Shown here piece after piece: positions 13,021-25,922 of a DNA stretch of 64,000 nt. The DNA comes from Macrocybe gigantea (lineage: Eukaryota; Basidiomycota; Agaricomycetes; Agaricales; Callistosporiaceae): the NCBI GenBank assembly GCA_011319805.1, contig SJRY01000255.1:124001-188000 (forward strand), read 5' to 3'. How positions within the stretch are numbered: position 1 is the stretch's first letter; the number at the start of each line of letters is the position of its first letter. The notes beneath the pieces were generated by a model. That model saw only the letters and a program-made list of their open reading frames with translations. It made no database searches and was not told where the DNA came from. Made by a program: the position numbers and the translations under genes.

Positions 13021-13644
13021 TCATCGTCTAATGCCCCGGGCAGTAGGTGCCACACCGCGACCACGACGAGCTAGAACAGAAAAGAAGCATTCAGTCAAGG
13101 GCGGAAAGATAATCAACGTCGTAGCGATACCATTTGCTGTGAAAGGGAGGGAAAGACATCAGTCATATCGAATCGGAATTGTTATGAGTCGACCCTCACC
13201 TCTCATGATAGTTGCACGACCACGCGCTGTACCAATACCTCTACCTCTCATCGCATTGGGTCCGACACGTTTGAACCTGCAAATCGCACGCATCGTAAGG
13301 CAAGTACATAGCTATTGGAAGTCACTGCGACTCACATGGGGGCATTCTGGAGCATATCTGGGACAATAAAAAAGCGTATCATGCTTCCTCTAATGTACAC
13401 TTGATCGAGCTGGGATACACGCCCGTCGCGTCCGGTCACGGTGATGTCTTTGAGAGATATGTTCAAATTATCCTCGGCTGTTGATAGGAAAACGTGAATG
13501 GAGCGACAGATTTAGAAATGCAGCGACCAGACCTTCTGCGAGTTTTCCACGGTACAAGTGGCCGGTCTTCAATTCGACCGTGATGATATGGCCCAGTGAC
13601 TCGTGTAGGAGCTTGACAGGTACTCCAAGTCCAGCGTTCGACAT
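13021..13644 (-). CDS. SMD3: Small nuclear ribonucleoprotein Sm D3
   Basis: This is a core Sm protein of the spliceosomal U1, U2, U4 and U5 snRNPs and part of the heptameric ring on the snRNA Sm site. The Sm1 motif is visible as [17 protein letters not shown] and [19 protein letters not shown]. The Sm2 motif is [20 protein letters not shown]. The C-terminus is the usual RG-rich tail ([27 protein letters not shown]). Four introns fit: one after GKLAEA (about 13478-13532), one at PMFKR (about 13276-13334), one in the tail (about 13137-13199) and one just before RRGRGV (about 13072-13135). The start at 13644 gives [11 protein letters not shown], the normal family beginning, and the stop TGA is at 13021-13023. 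Confidence 0.93.
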
Positions 13645-13918
13645 CGTTGTTCAATGTAGCCAACGAAGGTCACACTCTACGCAAGGAGAGCAGACAAAAA
13701 GTGTCGCACAAATATGGACAAACAAATAATTGCATTGAAAATGAAATGCTAAGTGCTGAATAGTAGCTAATATCGACGGGAATGAATGTACCACGATTAA
13801 CAGGGGTATAGAAGTCCTGAGATATCAGTTCATGAGGCAAGGAAAGAAAAAAAAAGGAACCAGCAGACTCAAGTCGATTGATCAGTGTTGCGGCAAGTTT
13901 CCCTCCGATGGTGCGGAA

Positions 13919-16900
13919 TCAAGCACGCTCTTCCAGATCGCTCAGGAATGCAATCCACGTTTTCTTGTCGATGACGCCTTCATCTGCAATATACAAAAAT
14001 TAGGGGGCAATAAAGAAAGAAACTAAAGACGCACAAAGGCCCTCTGTATCGGTCACAATTACATATCGAGCTCCGAGCTTGGAGAAGAACTGATGAACCA
14101 TCTCCATCGGTGAGTTTGATAGCACCGTTAACGGCGCCTAATGCCACGCAATAAGCACCACGCGATCTCCCACACAACTGTCCCGACTCACTTGATCCAT
14201 ATATGGGCTAAAGTCAAACAAGTCCTTGCCGCTATCTAAGCGGTCATCAAACATTGAAGAGATCGACGACGATGCCAGGGGATGAGCATAGGTGTTGTGG
14301 AAACGGACTTCCTCATCGGGTTGGTCAGCAACGAGACCTAGGAATCCATACCTGTTAGCAAATGGGAATGAAGAACGAGCCCCGTACTCAACTGAGGGCA
14401 TGTTCCAGTTCGTTTGCGCCAATATAGCCTACCAGTCTCATCCCCTCCTCTTCGCCATCGCATCTTAGGATAGGGAAGCCACTGTCGTCGTGGCCGGTAG
14501 ATGTCAGTGTATAGAGCTGATCCCGCAGACTCTTCACTGTATTCTTCCTGTCGAGCTGAATAGTCTCCACGTCTCGCGAGGTCTGAACGATTGGCGAGAC
14601 ATGCAGATGGAGCGGGTACAAGGTCACTCACGACTTCGTTTATTTGGAGGGAATCCCACAGGTATTCATGCTTAGAATCCAGGTAAGGAAGCTGGGACAG
14701 GTCAATAACCAAGTCATAAATTCCCTTTGGCTCCAAGGCGTCCGCAACTGTCTTCGCTACGAGAACAGACAGCATGATAGGAACTGCATAAGTCAGGGTA
14801 TCCGTCAGCTCAAACATGATGACGGCTAACGAGACGGTCGTTCTCTGAAGCTCATTTAGGTAGGAAATGATAGCAGAACACAGATACCCTCACCGTGACA
14901 CCAGATAACGTTGCGGCAGCACCAACCATGGCATAGAGACCTGGAATGATACCTGTACGAGGAATATCAGAGACACAAGCAGGAAGGGGTGCGTGGTAAG
15001 CAGCTCACAGTCCATATCGCCATGGCATGAACGGAACAATCTCGAATCGGGATGTTGCCAGTGTTGCCACTGCATAATAATGCCAAAAACTCTGCCGGCA
15101 CAAGCACCGACACCCAAGGAAGGAATAAAGATGCCCGCAGGAACTTTGATGCCGAAAGTTATGACTGTCAGCCCAGCTTTCACGACCATTGCTACTAAGA
15201 TCGCCTTCATGACGGGCCATATTGACTGGAACCTGCTTGGATCGAGCACACAAAGGCCAGAATGCGTGTTTCCAGATCCGGTCTTGCATTCTGCGAACAA
15301 GTTATAAACGAGCTCTGTTCCGCTCATCCGAGTGTATGGGTTGAGGAAGCACAACGCAGTGGTCAGAAGGGTTATCTGTACCCGATGTCAGTCGGTCGCA
15401 GAGAAAACTCCGCATAAACCTTTACCAGCACAACCTCCATAACAGGTTGAGACTTCAGCCAGGTTTTGTTGCGAACATATTTGCTCCAACGGTAGTTGAA
15501 TTTAGAGAAATAGGCACCGTACAGACCCTAAAAAAGAGGTTGAGAATGAGGACCACCACGACAATAACAATTGCTCACACCAAATACACCCAATAAGATG
15601 AAAGGAAGTAATTCCCATGCGTGCCAGTCCTAAAAACAAATCAAAAAGCATCCCGGGTTTGGAAGCTGGGAGACTCACCTTATCATATGTCACTTGGAAG
15701 AGAACGAGCTTCCCCGTCCCGAAAGGGTCCAATATCTTTAATGTGATGGCGGCAATCATGGCGCAAAAGAAGCTACAGAATTGGGTTAGCAGTGTCTCGT
15801 GATAGTAGAACTTCGCCGACCTTCTCCACATAACTTTTGGAGGGAAGAAGTACGAAACTTCTTCCAAGCTGAATAGAGTTCCTCCGATGGGTGCACCGAA
15901 CGCAACGGCGACACCGGCCGCACAAGCGGCGCTGAGAATCTCGCGACGCTTGGCTAATCGTGCATGAGCGGGACGTTGGGCATCATTGTTGGAATCGTAC
16001 CTTCATTATTCTCGTATTTCCCGAAGAACCGACTGATGATGTTTCCTACGCAGCTCGCGATATGGACAAACGGGCCTTCCTTGCCAAGAGAAAGGCCAGA
16101 GGCGACGGAGAGCGATAGACCGACGGCTTTCGTAAAAAGCGTCCGGGCTCCCAGATAACCGTGGATAACAAACCCTAGAACAACAATGAAAGGCTGATGA
16201 CAGAGGTGGTATGAAAATAATACCTGAGAGGATGGTCTTGATCTCCGGAATGCCACTCCCAGCTGCCTGAATTGTGGGTCAGCACACTACACGGGCAAGT
16301 GCCGTCCCGGAGACGTACGTAGTACATGACTCGCCTCTTAGACGCTTGGCGGGGATCAACGAGCTTCGAGTCGATGCCTGAGTCAGGTACATCGGATGCC
16401 AGCACGCCGGATTCCTTGCGCGTGCTAAAAGTCCTCGAATCAGTAAGACATATCGTCAGAAGCGACGATATCAACGCCAGCAATACCTCAAAGAATGAAT
16501 CAGTCATGGTCATGGACCAAAATGTTATACTCACTGCAATACAAGCGTATGAAACGTAATCGACAGCGTGTCGTTCAACGTTGCCTCCGGTCAGTGCAAA
16601 GAGATCTGCCCATGTCCTCCAGTTTGGACAATTTTCTCCACTTAGATTAGCCAACCTTGGAGCGAAATGCCTTCCATCGCCATGTAGATCTGAGCAACAA
16701 TATCTTTTAGCCTTCCACCAACCATCAGTACAAAACCCTTCTTTGCTATCGAACAGCCACTGTTCGCTGCGAACGACGAGGAAAGCCACGACAGCGGTGA
16801 AGAAGCCGACTATGGTTACAATGAACCACCCCAAACTGCGGTCAATGACCAACCTGATCCGGGCTCGAACGGATTTACGCTTCCTTAGACGCGAAAAACG

Positions 16901-17407
16901 CGCGGAATCCTTGATGGCATCGTGCAGCCAGTCGATGGAAGAGTAAGATGAGTACCAAACACGGATTCCGTTGATCTTTGTGTCAGAATCGGGCTCGACT
17001 TCGTCCTTGGAAGTAAAAGGCTCGTCATAAGCGGAAATAGGCCTCTCATTACTGAGGCGGGGGAAAGTGAGATCGCGAAAAGCTGAGGGTGACTGAGGAC
17101 TTGACGGGTGAGAGAGAGAACTGCTGCGACCGGGAAGGCGGATTGAGAAGGAACGTTTAGTGAGCAGACGTTGTGAGCTCGAGATGGTTCCATAGCTTGA
17201 AATAGGTCTAGCGCCTGATGCCTGCAATGCAGTATCTTCGAAAGCTGGTGTCTCCGGGCTTGTAGAGCAGGAAGGATTGACGGCGGCCTGCTCAATTGCA
17301 GCGGCTTGGGGTATGGAAGTTGCGCTGCCGAGCCGCAGAAGTCTTTCGCGACGCCAGGCGGTCGGCGATGGGCCGTTGAGAGGCCCTTGCTGCGATCCTT
17401 GAGGCAT
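13919..17407 (-). CDS. CLC-family voltage-gated chloride channel / Cl-/H+ antiporter (Gef1-like)
   Basis: This is an intracellular-membrane chloride transporter. A cytosolic Ser-rich head of about 180 residues ([10 protein letters not shown]...) precedes the membrane domain. Signature motifs are present: [13 protein letters not shown] (split by introns near 16260 and 16222), the gating-glutamate motif [15 protein letters not shown] at about 16030-16080, [18 protein letters not shown], and [17 protein letters not shown]. The C-terminal region carries two CBS-domain-like segments ([13 protein letters not shown] near 14290-14340; [20 protein letters not shown] near 14050-14110). It ends [16 protein letters not shown], stop at 13919-13921. 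Many introns of 50-70 bases join in frame, and no indel was noticed. The Glu of GKEGP suggests exchanger-type gating. The proton-glutamate position was not checked. Gef1, the yeast homologue, acts in Golgi and vesicle acidification. Confidence 0.92.
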
Positions 17408-17562
17408 CGTTCGGATGAAAGCCTCGGACGCTCAAAGGAGACTGCCATCAAAATATACACAATTGCTCTCTTCTACAAATAAGGATGTCCAAAGGAACTA
17501 CGCCTCAACAGGCAAATATATACGAGTTTCTACAGTATAAACCGATAGCAAATGAACACGAT

Positions 17563-18915
17563 CTAATTCCCATTGGATATAGGCGTCGGCGTTGCCTCTG
17601 ATGACACCGCCCGCTGGCTTGGCAAGTTCCCACTGCTACTTCGAGCCATCAACGAGTTTAAGACCACTGCCAGTCCACTCATTTGGGCTGACTGCAGAAG
17701 GGAAACGTTGATCTCAAGGCTGAGCATGGTTCCGTTCGATGTGGAACCACGAAGGATAGCAGGCGTCTGAGGTTGGCTTCCCGGTGGGATCGACGCTATA
17801 GGTACGGGAATGATTCCCAAGGCGTGTAATGCTGGCAATGAAGCGACGGGAAGCTGGACAGGGATAGCGGCTGCTTGTTGTGGCATAGCTGGAAGACTTG
17901 AATTCTCTGTTGTATTTGTGGGTGCCGGTGGAAGAGCAAAGGACATTGTTGTGGTCTGCGGTACAGTCGCACCATATGCCTGACTATATGCGTATGGATA
18001 TGTCCGATAATAAGGAGTGGAGGTTGGCGCGGTTGGGGTAGATGCGTAGTAAAATGTTCGAGGCATGGGCATCGACGCCCGTTTTTCTCGTTCCAAGCGT
18101 TCTAGCTCTGCCTTGGCAGCGCGTAACTCCGAGTTCAGAGCCGCCGCATCAGCACGTTCGGCCTCTAATACGGCTTGTGCAAGGACGAAGGATTGGTCGC
18201 TTGGAGAAGCACGCTTTAGAGAACGGTGGGATAAGCAAACCATGTTGAATTACATGGTGAGAACTAGCACCTTGCCAGAGTGCGCCAGCACCTTATGATA
18301 TCGTTTGCGTAGTGAGACGCGCCTTTTGAAACATTCCAACGCAAATTTGGTCTCTGCATAATCGTCATAGAGGTCTGTATAGATGGCATGTTCTGCATAC
18401 CTTCAATTTCACGCTTTAGATCTGATTCGCTGGCTTTGGCTTTACCCTTGCGCGACGGTAGAAACAGTTCCAAGTCTTCCGTAGGTTGTTGAAATATATG
18501 GTAGGGAAGTAGCCTCTTGATGGCGTCTACCGTATCAGAAAACGGCATGTCAACATCGGGATTGGTGACGGCCGAATGATCGAGCGCAATGCGTGCTAGA
18601 AATCTGAACGACAAATGCGTCAAAATGTTTTCACGCTGAAACGACGTCGTAAACTCGCCTAGCACTTGTTTTTTCTATAATATCCAGTTCCTCCACAGTT
18701 CTGGACTTCGCCTTCGGTTTTCCTTTTGGTTCGAGGGGCGGTTGCAAGTTTGGCGACGCAGTTGGATGGGACGCGATCCGCCATGTCGAAGGACCAGCAA
18801 ACGCTTGAGTCCGGCAGTCGCTGGTGAAACTGGAGAGAACTGGCGAGCTCCGCGAAGGCTCCGCTGAACTAGAAAGCGAAAAGGAATCAAGAGACGAAGC
18901 ACAGGCGTCCGACAT
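17563..18915 (-). CDS. GLTSCR1-domain protein (putative SWI/SNF-associated factor), with an apparent frameshift
   Basis: The central region carries the GLTSCR1/BICRA conserved region: DAIKRLLPYHIFQQPTEDLE at about 18470-18530. It continues, after an intron near 18366-18413, into TKFALECFKRRVSLRKRYHK. Then comes a coiled coil (SFVLAQAVLEAERADAAALN, KAELERLEREKRA). The C-terminal half is Pro/Ser/Thr-rich low complexity, ending TPTPISNGN. In animals this domain marks a subunit of the ncBAF/GBAF remodelling complex. A chromatin role here is inferred from that. Exon 1 starts MSDACASSLDS at 18915. The frame breaks at an A6 run (18668-18674): removing one A joins ELDIIEK to QVLGEFTTSFQRENILTHL. The gene lies between two other minus-strand genes. 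Confidence 0.75.
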
Positions 18916-19034
18916 TTTTTGCTTGGTTTGTTATGGTTTGGACATGTACAAGCCCGTGACCACCACGATCGGTTAAGGGCAGGTCAGCCAGTTGATAAAT
19001 CAAATATAGTGTGTGTTCACATCTCACAACTACG

Positions 19035-21559
19035 TTACGACGGATCCGGACTAGAAGTAACAACAACCATATTCACGTCCTTCCCTATACCTTCCGCGGG
19101 GTCAGCCGTCGATTTGCCTTTTTTTTGTTGTGCTTTTCTATGCAATACCCTGTCCTGTATACGTACCCTCACCACCTTGAGCAGTTCGGTCGCGCGGCTG
19201 ACTTCCTCCACGTTGCTCGTCGCAACCCGTTCAAGGCAGTCGTGGGCCAGTAAAGGGTCTCCATCCGGTATCCGCATTTGATACTCAGCAACCTCCATGC
19301 AAGACTTGGCATAATCATGAATTGGACGGACTAAACGGATTGCAAAGGAGTTCTGAGGCGTCGTATCGATATAGAAAAAAAGTGAAGACTCAACGATCAG
19401 CTTGGCATACTTCAATAACGCGCTGATGATAGGCAATTGCCTCAGCTTGCTCATCCAAGCTCTGATAGAGTCTCGCGAGTCTCAAGTTGATGTTTATCTC
19501 ATGGGAATCGGCAGGAATCAAGGCGCGTTTGAAGCATTCAATAGCTTCGCGAAGCCTAAGAAATTCTCAAATCAGAAATGTATCCTCGGCAAATTATTCC
19601 TTGACGTGCCGGCCAAGCTCCTCGTAGCACATTCCTTGTGCTTGCCACAGTCGCACATCGTACGGCCTGCAGCATGCATAGTCTAAGTTCAGGCTACTGG
19701 TTGGCGTGCAAAGACAAAACACGTACCGCAGGGCTGTAGCATGTTTGTGATAATACAAGGCATACTGATGCATGCCCAAAAGTTCGTAAGCCTGTCCAAG
19801 ACCATACCAAGCTCGGTAATCTTTTCTATTGACATCTGGAACACGGATATCAATACTTGCGTCCACATTACTGGAAAACGCTAACATACCCACGGCTCGA
19901 CGATAGGCTTCGATTGCTGCGTGAGAATTCTTCATCTCCACATACTCATGTCCCATCAGAGTCCAGGCTGACAAGTATGTCCTGTCAAGCTGAGTTGCCC
20001 GCCGAAAATATTTGACGGCCTTCTCATGTTCAGCTCGGAGTGAGTAATGATTTCCTGCAGCGTGATCATCAGTGTTCGTGCATCTACGCAATTTGAGCGA
20101 CGAACCGACGAGACAACAGATTTCTGGCCGATCCTTATCCAACGCAAGAAACTCGTGAGCCAATCTGGACAATTTGAGTTGGTTTTCTTGAACGTATAGA
20201 ATGTTGGAGAAAATGTCGATGTCATCAATTCGGTAAGGGTCCAGGGCGAGAATTCGTTCGAATTGGGTTTCAGCCTGCGCAAATTCTGCAATAGCGTGAC
20301 TGCATGTTGGAAAGAAAGATTGGCATGAGTACTTACCGCGCAGATGGTAAAGGACACAAGCGCGAAGGCTCATTATCCATAAACTGCTAGGAAAGAAGTC
20401 CTGACCTAAAAGTTGATTACACAGAGACAGCTCGTTCTCCGAAGGGCTGTGTAGCTCGTTTAGGGTCTTCACTTGGAACATTTGCACCAATGGATGAGTG
20501 GAAGGCAAAGGTAATAGTGGCAGAAGCGATGAAAGCTGAAGCTATGCCGTTAGGATGCGGCGATCAGTCGACAGGGAACGAACCTCACCTCGTCGCCATC
20601 GCCAATGCAGCTGCCAAGAAGGGACCATGCTGACCAATTCCAAGGATATGCATCAATCGAGTGAATGAGGCTTGCGATAGCTTCTTCACGTCGTGCGAGT
20701 CGCGAGAGAAACAACGCTTTCCTATGCTTTGTCAAAGAAGTCATTGAGAAGCAGCGTTCACTCGGCATACAGAAACAAAAGCCATGGGTCCGTCTCGTCC
20801 CGGACCGATTCGAGTAGATCATCGAATACTGTATTCACCGGAACTGGGGGTTGCTGACGAGTATCTGGGAAATGGATTAACAATGGTTAACATTTTGAAT
20901 GCCGTCGACTACCCACTGTCCAATTTATGCCATTCTCGCTGGGCCATCTTCTCACTCGCCTAGCAAGCGGTCTGTGGTCTACAGCAATGGTCTAACAGCC
21001 GTAATGAAGCAACAATTGCTTACAATGAATTGACAATATACACGCAAGAACCGCGCCTTTGAGCACTTGCATTCTTTCAACATATGAACCGCACGCATAA
21101 ATTCTTTCGCTTCCATGCATCTTCTCGCCGCAGAAATGATATCCTCTTCTTGGTATTCCAAATCAGCATCTGTGAATCCAGAGTTACTTAGACTGGCGTT
21201 TTGGAGCATGAGGACGACGACCTGAAGTAAGAATGATGGACGTCTGCGCCAAAGGCTGTGTGGGCAAGGGCGATTGATCTGGCAAAGCAGCTCTTGGTTC
21301 CGGAGATCGGGTACGCGTTGGCGTGGAGGTGGAAAATGTAGCGGTGGGAGAGGAGCTTTTCCGCTTATCTATGGGAATTGCCAAGTGAAGCTCTGACGCC
21401 CTGTACACGTAGCGAACCTGAGTATCGGACAGCTTCTCCACGACAAGGTAAGGCTGCTCACCACTTCGCCGCTATCAGCAATCCTCTGTCTGAGCACTCC
21501 TTGCTTGCATTCCGGAGTGCTGATATCATCTGCGCATCTACTCCCGCTACTTCCGTCAT
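19035..21559 (-). CDS. CDC23: Anaphase-promoting complex subunit 8 (Cdc23), TPR protein
   Basis: This is a scaffold subunit of the APC/C ubiquitin ligase, which acts at the metaphase-anaphase transition. The N-terminus MTEVAGVDAQMISALRNASK and ECSDRGLLIAAKW..ASELHLAIP is rebuilt across an intron (about 21404-21464). An in-frame stop lies just upstream of the ATG at 21559. Tandem TPR motifs follow: SLIHSIDAYPWNWSAWSLLG (about 20600-20680), FERILALDPYRIDDIDIFSN, AVKYFRRATQLDRTYLSAWT, LMGHEYVEMKNSHAAIEAYR, RAWYGLGQAYELLGMHQYAL, YYHKHATALR, and PYDVRLWQAQGMCYEELGRH. The C-terminal exon (19035 to about 19330) has EYQMRIPDGDPLLAHDCLER and VSRATELLKVVRVRIQD. Many small introns are present, some in frame. 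No frameshift was seen. Confidence 0.93.
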
Positions 21560-21952
21560 ATTTCGATGAGCTCAATACACCCTTATTGTTAGACTGGAGA
21601 ATGGAAGAGCTTCTCTTGATATGTCGCCGGTTCTGTGAACATGGGCCTGTGTCGCTGAATTCAAAGCAGGCTAAGCTCGTCGGCACGTGACGGCCACACC
21701 AAACACAGTTCACACCTAGGGCATTCCAATTCTCAGCCGTGCCTGTGGCGGAGAATCTCGTTCTCGTACAAGTTGGCGTTTATCCTTGCAGGACAGACCA
21801 TATACTAACTCCGTGATCTGACCCGTTACAAGGCCGAAACAGGACAGCTTTTGGCTCGTCAGAATTCTTGTATTTCTTGGCCTCCGGCAGTCGCGTCGTG
21901 GAACCGGTGGACTGACTGCCACCTAGACTTTTCTTACCCTCTTATCTGGAAA
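21560..21952. other. Intergenic region between divergent CDC23 and ALG14
   Basis: These 393 bases must hold both promoters. Open frames crossing it on the minus strand have no recognisable homology. No clear TATA element was seen. Confidence 0.45.
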
Positions 21953-22906
21953 ATGTCATCAGCATTTCTCATATCTTTCGGAATTATTGTCCTTCTATGG
22001 CGCGCCTTCTGTGTTTTTCCAAGGCCAAGCACTGTTCGGGCATGTAGACGAACCCAATCAGAACCCTGCAGTCTAGCTGTTTTCCTAGGTTCGGGTACGT
22101 ATTGGTTCACATCCGGCTCTTTGGAAATGTTGGCGCTTACTCGCCTCATCAGGGGGACACACGAGCGAAGCGTTGCAGCTCCTTTCGGCAATAGACTTTG
22201 CACGTTACACCCCCGTACATATTTCATCGGCGATGGCGATGAGCTTAGTACCCAGAAGGTTATCCGCCTAGAAGATATTAAAGGCGCCAACGGCCAGGAT
22301 AATGTCACTTATTTTGTCTGTTTGGAAAGCCCATTTTACAGCTCTGACGGCATTGTTCAAGTTCAGTATAGGATCGTCTATATTCCGCGCGCTAGACGGG
22401 TGCATCAATCCTTGCTTTCTACCCCAATCAGTGCTGCTTATGCTCTCATCCGATGCCTCCGAACCGTGACAATCGCATCCTTTGTCACTGGGACGACTAG
22501 ATTCAATTATCCAGAGATTCTGTTGCTGAACGGACCTGGCACCTGTTTTGTATTGTGCATCGCAGTGTGCGTCAATAGGGTATGTCCTCGGAGAACAAGA
22601 CATGACTTCCTGGAATTCTGATGAGCGGCTGCAGTTCTTAGGACTACGAGCCCCGAAGATGATTTATGTCGAATCCTTCGCTCGTGTTCGATCTTTATCT
22701 CTTTCAGGAAGACTTCTCCAACCTTTTGTGAACAGGCAAGCAGTATCTCCGAGCACGCATTAAATTTTTAAAAACCCTGATGCTCATCTTCCTTTGTCTC
22801 CTCGACTTCTTTTGCGGAAAAAAACTGTTTTTTCAGGTTCATCGTGCAATGGCCGCAGAACCTACGGGATCAAGGCCGCGGTGACTGCTACGGTTGCCTC
22901 GTTTAG
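21953..22906 (+). CDS. ALG14: UDP-GlcNAc transferase subunit Alg14, with an apparent frameshift and a GC-AG intron
   Basis: Alg14 is the ER membrane anchor that recruits Alg13 to add the second GlcNAc to dolichol-PP-GlcNAc in N-glycan synthesis. The start MSSAFLISFGIIVLLWRAF is an N-terminal membrane segment. An intron after LGSG (about 22094-22155) restores the family motif GSGGHTSEALQLLSAIDF. The rest is typical: RTYFIGDGDELSTQK, IPRARRVHQSLLSTP, EILLLNGPGTCFVLC, and APKMIYVESFARVRSLSLSG. The last intron, 22736-22836, has a GC donor (AG|gcaagc) and joins to FIVQWPQNL, stop 22904-22906. At a C5 run near 22210 the frame slips. One more C would link FARYTP to RTYFIGDG. Confidence 0.9.
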
Positions 22907-23096
22907 TGTATGATCTTTGCTAAGTTTGCATGGTACGATATAACTAGCATAATGAAACCATCATTTTCGCCATTCGCCCTACAATTCAGGACGTCGACAT
23001 CATCAAACCTCAAGGCATATCATAGAATCAAGGAAGGTACAGTTCATGGCTACGTTACAAATAAGAAAATATGTACATAGCAACCATGCACGCCCA

Positions 23097-23949
23097 CTAT
23101 TTCCTTGTCCACCTATCTTCACCGCTATGACCTCCTCTTCTTGGGCTAGCGCTTCGGCCACGCCCGCCTTCCCGCCTACTAGGTTCCCAGCCGCCAGCGC
23201 CGTGATCATGCTTGACAGGATTCAGGCGTCTCTCCAGTCTCTGCCCCGCTCTGAGCTGAGACACAAGTTCCTTCGAAGCCATGCGAAGATGCATAAAGTT
23301 GCAAAATCCACCACGATTGCATTCACCATTTTCGTTCTGTCGGCAACACGCTTCGCGAAAATCTGTGACGGGAGACAATTCAGCATACAGCGGACGCCCT
23401 GGAAAAAAGCGTCAATTTGCAAAATGTAACAATTGATAAGAAAAAAAGTGCGGCATACCTGCATACCACGCTCGTTGCAATTGTCTACGGCTGCCTGCGC
23501 TTCTGTCTCCCACTCGTACCTAGCGTACACGTTGCCAATCAGATGGTCACCGACATTATCGCAAACATGAAGCTCCAGTAGATGACCAAATTTCGCCAAT
23601 TCGCAGTACAAGTCTTCATACACAGCGTCAAAGCCTTCCTGAAGTTCTTTTTCCGTAAGCTTGCAGACTGGGTCGTGAGCCGGGTTGTGATAAACATTAG
23701 GAAGTAAGATGGTTTGTGAAAAAGGAGGCTTAATATGCTTGCGGGAGCATCTATCTCCGTGTCTGCAGGCACCAATCTGGAGTAGAAATCGTCAGCAAGT
23801 TAGTTAGGAAAATGGACAATCAAGCCTCTTACTTTATAGTAAAATGAGCAATTAACACGATCTTGCTCTGTACCAAAGATATTGGCCTTGTGGAAAGTCA
23901 AGATCAGCGAGCCCGAATAGAAGGTTGTACATACCAGATGAGAAGCCAT
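23097..23949 (-). CDS. U2AF1: U2 snRNP auxiliary factor small subunit (U2AF35/U2AF1)
   Basis: This splicing factor recognises the AG at the 3' splice site and pairs with U2AF65. Two CCCH zinc fingers flank an atypical RRM (UHM). Finger 1 is [20 protein letters not shown], split by an intron near 23780-23835. The RRM follows (EDLYCELAKFGHLLELHVCD, GNVYARYEWETEAQAAVDNC). Finger 2 is CRQNENGECNRGGFCNFMH. The C-terminus is a short Arg/Gly/Ser-rich tail ending RWTRK, stop 23097-23099. The first exon is only MASHL (23949 down to about 23935), followed by a 47-base intron. At the RRM end, NER joins GRPLYAELSPVTDF. The usual WYA residues are missing there, so a microexon or another indel is possible near 23400-23460. 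Confidence 0.92.
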
Positions 23950-24495
23950 TGCGACAGTGTTTCACTGGTTGTTCACCTTGCAAGTCCAAGCTCTGCGCTG
24001 ACTAAGACGAGGATTTATATCTGAGGTGAGTATTACGTAATACAGCAGTCGAGAATACACGAGAATTCGTTAGGATAATGCCTTTCCTTTTTTGCTCCCC
24101 CGTTAGAAGGGGAGGAGTGGTAACTGTCTATCACATAATGGCGTAAGAATTATATGATTCCTCAGGAATCCATTGCTCGAGGAACACCGTCGATCTCCCC
24201 GTGGTTGCAAACCTTTGACTCTTGGCATGTCAAGGTATTTATGGTCACCAAGCCTAGCACAAGCCCAGCCTATCTTGGCGAGAAACAGCGGACGAACAGA
24301 AGAAAGGAGCCCAGATTTCCATTTCTATCATAATACAAACTTCAGGAAGCTATTGAGCTTGCCATTGGCCTGATAACTAGTTCTGCACCAATTCCAACAT
24401 GACAAGAAAGTTGCAATACATCATATTTATCCCTACATGACTATCGGCGGTCGATAACGGAAGATGATGCAGCGATTTATTCATTGCCGATGAAC
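23950..24495. other. Intergenic region upstream of U2AF1
   Basis: This is the promoter side of U2AF1 and the 3' side of the next minus-strand gene. Only short unconserved open frames were seen. Confidence 0.45.
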
Positions 24496-25922
24496 TCATG
24501 TGGGCCGTGGAGCCTCCCAAGACATGAATGAATCGTCTTCGGGTATGGGCGTACTTAGAATGGTGTCCCAAGAAGGCGGCGATGACGATTTCGATAGAAG
24601 ACTTCCCGTGTTTGTCGCATAGAGATAGCTGATAGAATGTTGATTTTGAACAGCTGCAGGGCTTGGCCTCTGTCCATCAACGTGCAAACATGGGGGTTCG
24701 GGCGGATTAGAAATATTTCCGAGCGCTTTGCTGAGAACAATAACATCAGCTTCACATTCAGGAGGACGAGCATTTCTGATTTACACTTACGTTGTGAATG
24801 TGTCTAGGTCACCGATTAGCTGGTTCAATATGCATCTGTAGCCCATATGATGCCTGATAGATTGCGAAAGAATATCGGTGGCTTTTCTGAGTCTGAGAGA
24901 AAGCTCTAAGACGGCGCCGTAACTTGTAGGGTCGAGCAGGCAACCGCAGTGCTCTGAGTGCCGCTTTAATGGTTGTGTCTCGGTGTTCCGCTCTATTCCC
25001 TTCCAGCGATTGCTGTCTTCGCAAGCTTGTAAGCCGTTATAAAGGAAGGCCGATGTTAGGTCGTACTCGGGAGGCGCGTCAGGAGGACAATTCACCAGAA
25101 GCGGGGGTTGCGTGAATGCCATCGTAGGAGTCATGATTGAGGGCGATGGAGTACTCTGTGGGGAGCTGTAATACGACAACTGAGGTGACTCGCTTTCGAG
25201 TAAAGAAGGTGTAAGATGGTCGCCAGAAGCTTTAGACATGAAGTCTTTGCGGGCTTGACCAGACGAAGGATTTCTATCGCCATCTCGATCAGGGTGCGCA
25301 ACAGGATTGTGAGCCACTCGGATGAGATGTGATCGAGTCCACTTCTCGACGTCACGGCGATTCTGCGACCATTTTGGATGTGGCTTATTCTTCAGCTGTA
25401 ATACTCATCAGACAAGCGCATACAAGAAAACGAAGGTGCTGTGCATACTTCGCGAATGACCCCTTCAAGCTCGGCAACGCGCTTGAGCAGTCGGGCGTTT
25501 TCATCTTGCGAATCCAATCTTTGATTCGGGTCGTCGACTTCATATACACAAAGTCCGGTCTGCACGAAAAATAGATTACCATTAGAATGGTCATGGAACA
25601 CTAAGCCGTGAGGCATCGGGGACATGCCAGTCCTAGCTGCGTGCATCGAGCACACGCCGGCCGTTTGCGGTCACACTTGCTCAGGCAACATGAGTACTTA
25701 ACGCTGACCAAAAATCATACTAGGGTCTTACCATGCGTTTCGACGTATGACAATTCAGACACGACTGAGTGGTACGATTTCGGCGCCTGACAATGAGCGA
25801 CGGGTTGATACTTACGACCAAGACGCGGATGTTTGAAATATTGCGTACCGTTTACGATGATCACCATCCAAAGTATTGCTGGTCTGATTATTGCTTCTCT
25901 TCTTACGATTGCTTTCCGACAT
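24496..25922 (-). CDS. Zn2Cys6 zinc-cluster transcription factor
   Basis: The N-terminus MSESNRKKRSNNQTSNTLDG is a basic exon starting at 25922. It joins, through a phase-checked intron (about 25789-25849), to RRRNRTTQSCLNCHTSKRM. The next exon gives CDRKRPACARCTQLGL, and a further exon gives TGLCVYEVDDPNQR. Together these form one binuclear zinc cluster (C-x2-C-x6-C-x6-C-x2-C-x8-C). A leucine-zipper-like linker RLLKRVAELEGVIREV follows. The intron inside the cluster appears to use a GC donor (CTG|gcatgt, about 25558-25635). The rest is Ser/Pro-rich with no fungal_trans domain visible. The C-terminus is SWDTILSTPIPEDDSFMSWE and stops at 24496. DNA binding is inferred from the cluster and the target is unknown. 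Confidence 0.78.
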